Origin: Liolophura sinensis
Lineage: Eukaryota; Mollusca; Polyplacophora; Chitonida; Chitonidae
Assembly: GCF_032854445.1 (NCBI RefSeq)
Contig: NC_088301.1
Span: 26,766,402-26,830,401, forward strand
Length of the DNA: 64,000 bases
Reading direction: 5' to 3'
Positions 39,701-51,700 of this stretch are shown piece after piece; the first letter of the stretch is position 1; the number at the start of each line of letters is the position of its first letter. A model generated the notes under the pieces. That model ran no database searches. It saw only the letters and a program-made list of their open reading frames with translations, and was not told the origin of the DNA. The position numbers were made by a program, and so were the translations under genes.

Positions 39701-42700
39701 TTTGCATATCAAAGACCAAGGAATTTTTTTACCTCATGGCTCAGCCATTCACAGGGTTGCAGTTGCCAGCCATAGCACATGGATTGCCAAATGCAGTTTG
39801 CAATTTGCATATGAAAGATCTCTGTGGTAAAGTTGTGCACAAACTCCTGACTGCTTTTTTTACCACTGCAGTTATCTACAACTCCATGTGAAGCCACATA
39901 TTGCTTTCCAATCTTTACACATACGATAAACAGTCATAGTCGTGACTATAATAATTTTGGCCTATCTTGTGGATTTAATGACACAATCTTAGCACTGTCT
40001 AATTAGAGAATAATATCTGCGTATGACAGTGTTAGTCATTTTGCTTTTTTAGACGTTTACGGGTCAAAATTGGTTTAGGGGTCAACATATCACATGACTT
40101 GAACTTACACAGTTTTCGAACTGCTCACATAGGTGAGCTACCAGTATTCTCTGAATGCCTTGTTAATAAGTGCTGTCATTAGACATGTATTATGTATACC
40201 TACATACATTATCTTGGTATCATTCACAGACTTGACCCAGTGATAGTGTACACCCCAGTCTCTGGAGCCAGACTAACTTCAGTCACATTTGCCATGAACT
40301 CCGAGGTAAGCCAAACCCACTATTTTGCATTTGTTTAATATGTCATTAAATGCCTTATCAAATTTTAAATCTACCAATTTTTATATCGAAAGCTATTACC
40401 GCACTGTCACTTTCAGTTGGTTTATCATATTGAAAACTATCAAGCATAAATCGTTTATCATAAATCTGTGCTATATTCAGAAAGTGTAATCCCTATTAAC
40501 GATAATACTGTTACTTAATCCACTTTCTAAATGACATCTATACCTATCTGATATATTCACCTAAGGGAGTGACGTCATTTGCGATCATCAGAGGCGTAAT
40601 GCATGTTCGCTGTAAAGTCTACCGGTCAACTACCTTCCATTTTTGTTGGTGGAGCGGTCTAGACGGTTGACATGTATTGCTGGTGGTTTGGTGCCTTACT
40701 CTGAGGTCGCTGGTTCGAAACCTGCAGTGGCCTCAGCCAAATTTCAGCACTACAATCTGTACTATATTCAGAAAGTGTAATCCCTATTAACGATAATACT
40801 GTTACTTAATCCACTTTCTAAATGACATCTATACCTATCTGATAAATCGTTTAACTGTTATCAACATCAAAAATCAGATTGTAGTTTTGCAAATGTCAGA
40901 AAGTTTGTTTTGATTCCATTTGCCACATGTAATCATTCTGCATCTCCGGCTGTAAGTGGGAAGGTCTGCCAACAACCTGCGAATGGTCGTGGGTTTCCCC
41001 GCGCTGTGCCCGGTTTCCACCCACCCATAATGCTGGCCGCCCTCGTATAAGTGAAATATCCTTGAGTACAGCGTAAAACACCAATCAAATAAATAAATAA
41101 ATAAATCTTCCAATTTGGGGGATTACCTTGGCAACCACTGTCATTAATGTTTTTATTCTGGCATCTGGCCAGGTTTTTTATCTGCTCAGTGCAAATCTGG
41201 ACTAAACAGCTTTTGGATTCAATTTAATACAACTCTATAAATAGATATATCTTTGTGTGTAGCTGACTGAAAGTACAATTTTCAGATGCACTTTGGCTTG
41301 TTTATACCTAAAATGTTTTTCAGCTGCATTCAAGAAAGCTATGGTTATCAGAGATAGCCTTGGAGAGCACACACATTGTATACTGTCTCATACCAGGCAG
41401 GAGGCAGAGATTCTGCAAACATTTTATATATTAAAACATTTAGCATGTAAGAGCTGACCGGAAGTTGTCATACATGAATCATTTTTTGATACACCGCAGC
41501 TTGTTGAGAATGTCTCTTTGACATGAATTGAAATCTCTGTCATTGATTGCTGTTTTTCTGTACACTGCTAACTGCATGTTAGACACGTGTCTCCTCAGAA
41601 AAATATTTTCACGTCTAGCGTGCCACTACGGAGCAATGACTCTCAAAACTGCAATCTGTGATTTTCAAGCCCAACTCATGCTGGCTTCCTCTCCAGTCGT
41701 GGGTTTCGAGCCCAGTTTCCTTCTACCATAATGCTGGCCGCCGTCTTATAAGTGAAATATTCTTGAGTACGGTTGTAAAACACCAATCAAATATATAAAT
41801 CCTTAAGGGTTTCCAAATGTTGCAAATGTTTTCTTGGTTTGAATGTCACTGTAATAAGAACTGGAGGCTCATGACATTGGAAGCAGGCTGTGTGTCATGT
41901 TGGTTATTTCTGAATCAGTCAATCAATCAATCAATGAAACCTTTATTTAAAGAGTATTTACAAATCTGTTTTTAACAATACATGAATGACTAGAGTGGTA
42001 ACCCATATTATACATGTACAATTGTTTCATTTTTAAATATGAAAAAAAAACAAAAAACAGTAATGTACGGTTATTAATTAGCGTAAGCTTTAATACGTTA
42101 TTGGTTGACGGAAAGCAGAAAGCAATGGTGTAGTTTGGATTTTGCACTCTGAAGTTTATGTGGACTTTCGCAAATTTCCAAATTACTGGATATTTCTGTT
42201 TTTCTTAATGATGGGCTTGGATTGGGATTTTCCTTTAGATGACAGAAGTGACTGCTTGCATTAATTAAGAACATCTGAGCTTGACGGGTCACACACTGAC
42301 TTGCGAACCAGATTAATGCTTTCATTGACTGTAATAACATATTACAGTTATTATTTAAGTCATTCACCAATGCTGTTGACAAATGTTATCGTGCTTGAGC
42401 ACTGCTCAATCTCATGAAAATTAGTTGTACGGTATGCTTGAATTTTGCGCCTATTGGTCCCGTTACGTAAAGTGTAATTGCTTTTTGCTTTTGACCTGTA
42501 TTGATAGTTTTAATTTCGTGTATGTAAGATATCATAGAAACCCAGTGTGTGTAAACTCAGTTTGGGATTTTTGCCAAAGTTGTGTAATCCTAGTGAAATG
42601 GCGAGACGTAACCTGGCTTGGACATGCTGCAGTAGGTAATGACTGTATGGTGGGAACGGTAGGCCAGGCTGTCAGCAATAGCGCATTTATTCATCTGTGC

Positions 42701-45700
42701 CCGAGACAGTTTGATGGGGTGTGCCTTGTTAGAAACTGATCAATTGTGCTGCGGTGTATTACGTCCCTAACAGGATGCCATCAGCATGTGTAAATTCCTA
42801 ATTGCCTGCTGACATATTGTCACAGGTTATGTGAGGGTGTGCAGATTTGGGTCTGCTTAATTCAACAGATGATAAATGGAACGACGGCTTATCAATGGCT
42901 GTCTATATTGTCTTCGCAAAGGTTAACTGCTCCCTCATCCAAAAGCTTGCAGACCTCTGCCCCCTTTAAGCACACTTCCTCCTCCAGTATTGCCTGATTA
43001 TCTACTGTTTTCCTTGTCTCAAGGGAGCTCACCCTTCTCCTGTTTCACCCAACACATTCTAAGATATCGCACTACAATTAAGAAATGGAAATCACCGCAG
43101 CTTTATATGGTCCCTGAACGCCTCAGTCATTTGGAATCGGATGTCAAACAAGCTTAAAAAGTCAAGTCGAAACATCTGCCGAAAAATGCATTCCATGTCT
43201 AGATGAGATTGTTATTATTTGCCTGATAACTGGAAATCTGGGTATTATTGGCCGTTCAGGTTTACTCTGGTAATCTCTTCCATGGTGGAGTTTAAATATG
43301 GCTGACCTTCTCCCTTGTTTGGTCCCTGTCCACTCGGCCCACTCAGTCCACTGATTGGCAGCAGCAGATTGCATATCTAATGAGCAGGAGAGAAACTAGC
43401 TGGATTGTTTGACAGTGCTATTGATCATTGTCGTACATCACTACCATCTTAGCTCTTCCTCGAATTCCAAGACCTTATGCTCTGTGGATTTGCAAGACGT
43501 GAAGGGATTTGTGAATGACCTCACTACTTTGTTGTCTATCTCTCAATTATTACCTGGTGGCTGAATCTGGTTAGTTTAGTTAGCCTTTATATATCAGAAG
43601 GGCCAGGTTAGCCTTCTTAAAAGTATGCAGTTTTAAATGTAAGATTTTGATATTTTACATACTTCATTTAATACCTTCACCTTTCATGAAAGCTTCAGCA
43701 TCATAAAAGGAAATACTCCTTTAATATTAATAAAAAATAAAATAAAAGTACAGGCCTGAAATGTACAATGTGGGATTGTTATCGGACATTTGGGATATGA
43801 TGTCTGTTTGTTGTTGCTATGACATCTGTCAGTCAAAGGAAAAACATGTCACAGCTGTGAAAAAATACTAGATGAAAGGTGCATATTATCCATTTAATCA
43901 GGCATGAGGAATATCAAAGTTTTCACATTTAAAAACATTTTGAAAAAATTTCTAATTGAGGAGGATTATTGCTTTATCTGGCCCCTCTAAATATCTTGCA
44001 GAGCTCTCATGTATTTGGTAAAGTGCTACATTTATTTTAGGGTCAACAGACTGATAGTAAATGGAGATTACCATTCAGTTATTGGGCTCTCATGAGTATG
44101 ATTTTCAGAGGAATATCATGGGTTTGAGACTTATTGTTTTGATTGATCTGAACATCTCTGTTGAAGTATTCAAGACGTTTATGTAACAGTGTTTGGACTT
44201 ATGTAACAGAGTTTGGACTTATGTAGTGGAGTTATGTAACAGAGTTTGGGCTTATGTAACAGAGTTATGTAACAGAGTTTGGACACTTCTCCTGACTCCA
44301 GATAGTGCATCAGCTTGGAGGACATTATCTGTGAATTTTGCATAGAGCTAAGCTGTCATGACTTGACAGTAAAATTGCTGTTTTATGCTGATGGGGCAAC
44401 CACTACCGTTCAATACCCACATCAGTGCATGTCTCTGAAGAGGAAAAACTCAACTGAGCTGTCATTGTAACCATTCATAAAAACACACAATTTATGTGTG
44501 TGTTCCAAAAAGAAAATAAAAAAAAAAAAAAAAACGTTAAGGACAATTCCACATTTGGTTCTGATTTAAATTTCATTGATTCCCCTTCCCGTTTTATGCC
44601 TGTTTCGTGATCTGGGTCAAAACACTGCTTAGGTAACATCCCATGGTCCTACTCTCCGTTCCTCAAAAGCCATTCTTCATTTGTCACAGTTGAGCCAACT
44701 GTTCGGTCTTTAGCCTAGCCTTTATGTTCATATTAGAATCATCCGCTTTCACACTCAGGAAGGTTGGTTATGCAATATGTGTGTAGGGGATTAATCTTGG
44801 GGTATTTTGGAAAGGAATTTGTTAAAAATGCAAAAAAAATTAATAATATTTGGTGATGTATGGTTGTGTTAGTATAGAAATGAACGATTGATTTTTTGTA
44901 GTAAAATGCTTTTGATATATGCTCGGTAATCAAGTAGATGAGGCCAGAAACAGATATCAAATCTTTATTTCTTTAATGTGTTCAAAAATGGGAATTTTTT
45001 AGCCCAAAAATACATGTACTCTATAAAACCATATTTCAAATTTAAACTTTGTACAGTGATGGCTTTGTGGAGTCAGCCCCAGATTCTTATATTATGACTT
45101 GGCCAGTTGTCGGGTTATTGAATCCATGATTCATTAATATTTATTTATTTATTTGATTGGTGTTTTACGCCGTACTTAAAAATATTTCACTTATACGACG
45201 GCGGCCAGCATTATGGCAGGTGGAAACCGGGCACAGCCCGGGGAAACCCACGACCATCCGCAGGTTGCTGACAGACCTTCCCACGTATGACCGGAGAGGA
45301 AGCCAGCATGAGCTGGACTGGAACTCACAGCGACCGCATCGGTGAGAGACTCCTGGGTCATTACGCTACGCTAGCACGCTAACCAACAGAGCCACAGAGG
45401 CCCCTGATTCATTAATACCACTATTATAGTTTTGGCATATGCGAAATCTATAACCTTTATCCTGTTCTTGAACTGAAAATCCCAGGATTAATGGACTGAT
45501 TCTGAAAAGTTGGAGCAGTACATTTTTCTAAAGTGCCCAAAGACCTTGCTGCTGAGGAGCTTTAAATATGTAAATTTGCTGTGGAGGCAATTTCCGAGCA
45601 GCTGCTGTGGTTGTAAATGCAGGAAGCAGTAAGCTGTTAGAGTCTGATCCACGTGGACAAGAGCTTAGGAGAGACCAAAGGTCTGTTTCCATACATTGTA

Positions 45701-48700
45701 GTCTCCCTGCCTGGTGGACAGTATAAAATCATGTTTCCTTATTCCCCCTGGAAAAACATGCATACATTGAGATTCACATCAATGTTCTCTCTACCAGAGC
45801 CCTATGCCTCTAGCTGTATGAACAAATAAAACCATTTTTTAAATAATTTTGAAAGTCTTTATCCTATAGTCCTTGTTTTGGACTAAAGCGGATCAGATTA
45901 TGTTAATTTTACTGTTACGGCAATTAATTAAGGGATGGTTAAAGGCTATAATGTGTGGAAATGAAGAACTTTTGGGGCCATATATGCAGATAGCCTCAGT
46001 TACCACTTGTAATGGTTTTCTGTGGAGATCTGGTATTTATAGAATAGACCTAAAGCAACTAAATGGTCATGCTCATGTTAAATGAAGCTTTACTTCAACA
46101 ATGGAGGTTATGTTCTTGGTGTTCATTTGTCTGTTTATCTGTGTGTCAAATCTGTCAGAAACTTTATGCAACAAATTTCTTGTGTTTTCATACTACAAAT
46201 ATGTCTTTTGCTTGGCTGCAGTGCTTTGAATATGACAAAAATGACAATGTGTCTTTCACATTGCTTGGCCGCAGTGCTGTGAAATAGGACATATACGACA
46301 ATGTGTCTTTCACATTGCTTGGCCGCAATGCTGTGAAATAGGACATATACAACAATCTGTCTTTCACATTGCTTGGCCGCAGTGCTGCGAAATAGGACAT
46401 ATACGACAATGTGTCTTTCACATTGCTTGGCTGCAGTGCTGCGAAATAGGACATATACGACATTGTGTCTTTCACATTACTTGGCCGCAGAGCTGTGAAA
46501 TATGACATATATGACAATGTGTCTTTCACATTGCTTGGCCGCAGTGCTGCGAAATAGGACATATACGACAATGTGTCTTTCACATTGCATGGCCACAGTG
46601 CTGCGAAATATGACGTGACAATGTGTCTTACACATTGCTTGGCTGCAGAGCTGTGAAATATGACATATATGACAATGTGTCTTTCACATTGCTTGGCTGC
46701 AGTGCTGCGAAATAGGACATATATGACAATGTGTCTTTCACATTGCATGGCCGCAGTGCTGCGAAATATGACATGACAATGTGTCTTACACATTGCTTGG
46801 CCGCAGAGCTGTGAAATATGACATATATGACAATGTGTCTTTCCCATTGCTTGGCTGCAGAGCTGCTAAATAGGACATATATGACAATGTGTCTTTCACA
46901 TTGCTTGGCTGCAGTGCTGTTAAATAGGACATATACGACAATGTGTCTTTCACATTGCTTGGCTGCAGTGCTGCGAAATAGGACATATACAACATTGTGT
47001 CTTTCACATTGCATGGCCGCAGTGCTGCGAAATATGACGTGACAATGTGTCTTACACATTGCTTGGCCGCAGAGCTGTGAAATATGACATATATGACAAT
47101 GTGTCTTTCACATTGCTTGGCTGCAGTGCTGCAAAATAGGACATATACGACAATGTGTCTTTCACATTGCATGACCGCAGTGCTGCGAAATATGACGTGA
47201 CAATGTGTCTTACACATTGCTTGGCCGCAGAGCTGTGAAATATGACATATATGACAATGTGTCTTTCACATTGCTTGCCTGCAATGCTGCGAAATAGGAC
47301 ATATACGACAATGTGTCTTTCACATTGCATGGCCGCAGTGCTGCGAAATATGATGTGACAATGTATCTTACACATTGCTTGGCCGCAAAGCTGTGAAATA
47401 TGACATATATGACAATGTGTCTTTCCCATTGCTTGGCTGCAGAGCTGCGAAATAGGACATATATGACAATGTGTCTTTCACATTGCTTGGCTGCAGTGCT
47501 GTTAAATATGACATATATGACAATGTGTCTTTCACATTGCTTGGCTGCAGTGCTGCAAAATAGGACATATACGACAATGTGTCTTTCACATTGCATGGCC
47601 GCAGTGCTGCGAAATATGACGTGATAATGTGTCTTACACATTGCTTGGCCGCAGAGCTGCGAAATATGACATATATGACAATGTGTCTTTCACATTGCTT
47701 GGCTGCAGTGCTGTGAAATAGGACATATATGACAATGTGTCTTTCACATTGCTTAGCCGCAGAGCTGTGAAATATGACATATATGACAATGTGTCTTTCA
47801 CATTGCTTGGCTGCAGTGCTGCGAAATAGGACATATATGACAATGTGTCTTTCACATTGCTTGGCCGCAGAGCTGTGAAATATGACAATGTGTCTTTCAC
47901 ATTTCTTGGCTGCAGAGCTGTGAAATATGACATATATGACAATGTGTCTTTCACATTGCTTGGCTGCAGTGCTGTGAAATATGACATATATGACAATGTG
48001 TCTTTCACATTGCTTGGCTGTAGTGCTGTTAAATATGACATATATGTCAATGTGTCTTTCACATTGCTTGGCTACAGTGCTGTGAAATATGACATATGAC
48101 AATGTGTCTTACACATTGCTTGGCTGCAGTGCTGTGAAATATGACATATATGACAATGTGTCGTTCACATTGCTTGGCTGCAGTGCTGTGAAATAGGACA
48201 TATATGACAATTATCTTTGAAGTACTACAAATGACCAAATTATGGTGTGTGTTAGTCAGTTTCCACTTTTTCATCACTGATTGTCTGTCTTACCAATTAA
48301 CACTATGTCTGCTGTAGTCATTTTCTGTAGAAGAGTTTTGCATGCACTTGTAATTTGGTGCTGATGACAAAGTATCCCATGTTGGAAAAGAACATATATA
48401 TATGTACTTGAAGAGTGCACTGCTGGTAGCAGAGAAATAAAGTTGTAGTATATGGAAAGGTATACTATGAGCCTGGAATTCTATACATTATCAGCTGTTC
48501 ATTATGTAAATGGCACCTGATTTCCAAAGTCTTTTATCTGCTGTTGACAGCTAGGCCAGCTTTACACTGGAAATTCCCTTCTCAAGATCTCTCTCCCAGC
48601 CTCCCTCACAGTGGCTTAAGCAATGTCATGTCGGCTGAAATTGCCCGCTCACTGAAACAATGGCAGTCGAGTGACCAAGGCTCTAGGTGCTTAAACACAT

Positions 48701-51700
48701 TGAAATTAAAGTGACATGTAAGCGAGGTGAAAATGTCAAATGTCAAATGTGGAGTAACTGGTAACTGATCAATTGGCGACCGACGTGGCAGGCTATCTTA
48801 GAGACAGGCCACTTTTGCAGACTTGAGTATGTGACAATGGCAACCTGAAGTGAGCTGGATATATTTGATGCCTATGGCTTTGCTCAGACAAGGTTATACT
48901 CATTCATGTAGGTGCTGTGTGGGACTGAAAATGGACCTGAGCCATTGTGAGAGGTTTAGAATACCATATGTGGCTGGCGCCAACCAGACCTTCGCAGAGG
49001 ACACAGTTTCAGCTGCCCCAGGCTGTGTCACATATGTTACCATCTAACATGTACAAATCTAATTAGAATATAATGGTAAATGATACTGGGTTTTAACATC
49101 CTCTACTCATATGCCTGTCTGCTGTCATATATTAATAGTGAACAACTCTGTGGTTTGGTATTAAATATCAAGCAGACATATGCATATGTACTTTTATGTG
49201 AGCCAGTACTGACACATATTGGCCATGTGACAGTTGATGTGTTTCACTTTATATATTGCCGTAATTCTTCAACCACCTCTTTGCAAGGTGTTTATTCAAG
49301 CATATTCTGAAGGCATTATTCTTTGTAAACTGATAAAATTATACTTTTTGTAAAGCCCTGACAGTTGGCCAACCCCACCAAGATGTAGTTTTGTCTCATA
49401 AAAAGTATTCGTAAATTGCTCTGAAAGTTGCTCTTTCATGTGCCAAAAGGTTGAGGAATTGCTTTTAATATATAACTACAAGCGTTTGTTTTAACTGAGA
49501 GCTTGTTTAAACCTGCTGTGTGGGGGAGTATGAAAGTCTGCCCGAAACTTACAATTATTGAAACTTGGACAGTAAGTAAAAAATTGTAAAAAAGACAAGA
49601 AAAAGTTGATACAATAAATTGTTTGATGTACATATCATTCTGATCATTGCTGTTTGTCTTTGCTACAGTGCCTGCTGGTTGGAGACAGTGAAGGACAGGT
49701 AACTGTGTACCAGCTCAGATGTATGGCTCCATATCCAGATAAACAGGTGAGCATATTACTGATGACACAATGGTTTATCTCGTTTTTTCAGATGAAAAGA
49801 CAACAGTACATGTAGTATAGTTTCTCCTGAAAAGGAAGCATTCAGAAGTACAGTGAAGATTGGTAGGATTTACACTTTTTAATAATCAAAATGCAAAACA
49901 CCAGGCCCTTAACCAACGAGGCAGCTTAAATGCAACACTCACTGTCTTGGTTGAGGCTTTAAAAGAGGCTATATGTATGCCAGACAGTTTTGGCTAAGCA
50001 AGAACCAAGTGTTTACCAAGAATTGCTCAGATTACATGTATTGCCATTGACTGTAACATATCTGACTTGTACCGGTACTATTTATAGTGTTAAAAGACGC
50101 TAAAGTTTGAAAAAGCTTTATGAAATATTGGGAACTTTATAACTGGTTTTGAATGTTAATACAGTAACCCAACAAGGCTGATCTTTTGTGAAAGGTAATA
50201 ACTCGGTTTGTTCTGAAATAATAGTAAATCTACGATAGGATTTGCGCTGATTGGTTTTTTGTCAAAACTTTCTGGTATAGCCTCTTTGAAGGCCAGAGGT
50301 TTGTTTGGTGGTCCCTGCAGTGGTTACTTTGAGAAATCCATTTTCTCTACCGATAAACCTGATCATCATCAATTGCATGTAAGTGAAAATTCTTGATCAA
50401 GCGTTTTAAACATCAAATAAATAAATTAGTAAAATGCAGGAAAAGTTTTGCAGTCAATTTTAATATTAGCTGTATTAGTTAAAAGATACACAGATTCTGT
50501 TTTTTACCTTTTGTTTTTTTGCCAGTTATATATAGATGGAAGCAAAACTTCGACATCAAAACATGTATTGCCTGTAGCATTTGTTTATCCACTATGTTGT
50601 GCACACACATCATGATCACAAACTCTCAAACAAGATCTCGGGTGGCTTTATTCACAAGTGCCTTAATCACTATACCATTGTTTTCTCAACTGTACCAAAG
50701 CTATCCACATGCATAGGATAAATATTTCCTGTTGGATTTCCTTGTAGATCTAGAATTTTAAGGAAGTGCAGGGAGCATTCGTCATGTAATGACAGGATAT
50801 TGCTAGCTGCATTTCCACCATTCTCATCAGCAGCTCTTGTCTTTTTTGGGAGGTGGATTTTTTTTTTTTTTTTGGATTAGTCGGTCCGATAAAATCAAAT
50901 CAGACATTTGTTGTGTTATAAAAAGTCATCTTTGATTAGATTTATGCATTGATAAAATAAATGTTTGCTTCATAAAAAGCATGATTTCATCATTCTAAAG
51001 GAACCTGTGGCCTGATACATGCATTAAACATTGTCTGTTCAAACATTAAAAGAATGATTCCTAAGTCATATTGGCAATAAAGGCCATTATTCTCAATAGA
51101 AAACGAGTCCTATAACTAACTGACTGGCTTGGCTCTCCCAGAGGACAAATAGCCAATGCAATAGTTGCATATTTGACTTTACGGTCTGCTTGCTTCACAT
51201 TGGCTTCTGATTAGGTTTGTTGGATGTCTGAGCTTGTCCACCATACATCTAACCATATTTGTATAAATATTGAAATAGTCTTGGGTAGTACAGAAGAAAT
51301 ACCAAACAGGTAAATAGGTACAACTGTTTTTGTTACAATATTTTTACTGTTACGTGTATCTCCAAACAATGAAGGAGAAGCAATAATAAAAATGATGAAA
51401 TCTTTAGATCAGAGGGTGCAGGAAGTTATATTTCAGGGAGAAAAGAATTTTTGAAAATACTTCTTGTTTTTATGGTGGGTATTTGGGACCATCTATTGGT
51501 GTGTGTCACATTTACATAGTAATTTTCTAAATGGGGGTATGACGTATATCTAATAACTTTATTTGAAGGAAAATTGTTGTTTATGTCGGCATACATGTAT
51601 ACATATATGTGTATAATCAGAATGAGGAAATATTAAAGTTATATATATGATCATAATTCTGGTTTGAATTTTCCTCAAATGTTCCTTTTTTGTTTTTATA

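Noticed and set aside
40670-40730. tRNA gene at the GGTTCGAAACC motif
   Set aside because: No matching acceptor stem or anticodon arm can be drawn, and the motif is inside the repeated family C element.
40463-40844. Plain LTR retrotransposon remnant (solo mini-LTR element)
   Set aside because: The direct repeats lack TG...CA ends and a primer-binding site, and the target-site duplication is 12 bp and not 4-6 bp.
46225-48215. Array considered as a CRISPR-like repeat-spacer structure
   Set aside because: There are no unique spacers. Units are contiguous, and the host is clearly eukaryotic.
46188-48277. Many ORFs of 70-244 codons on both strands within the satellite
   Set aside because: They follow from a stop-poor 54-bp unit. 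The same unit is read in different frames in neighbouring blocks and the peptides are just phase variants of one another.
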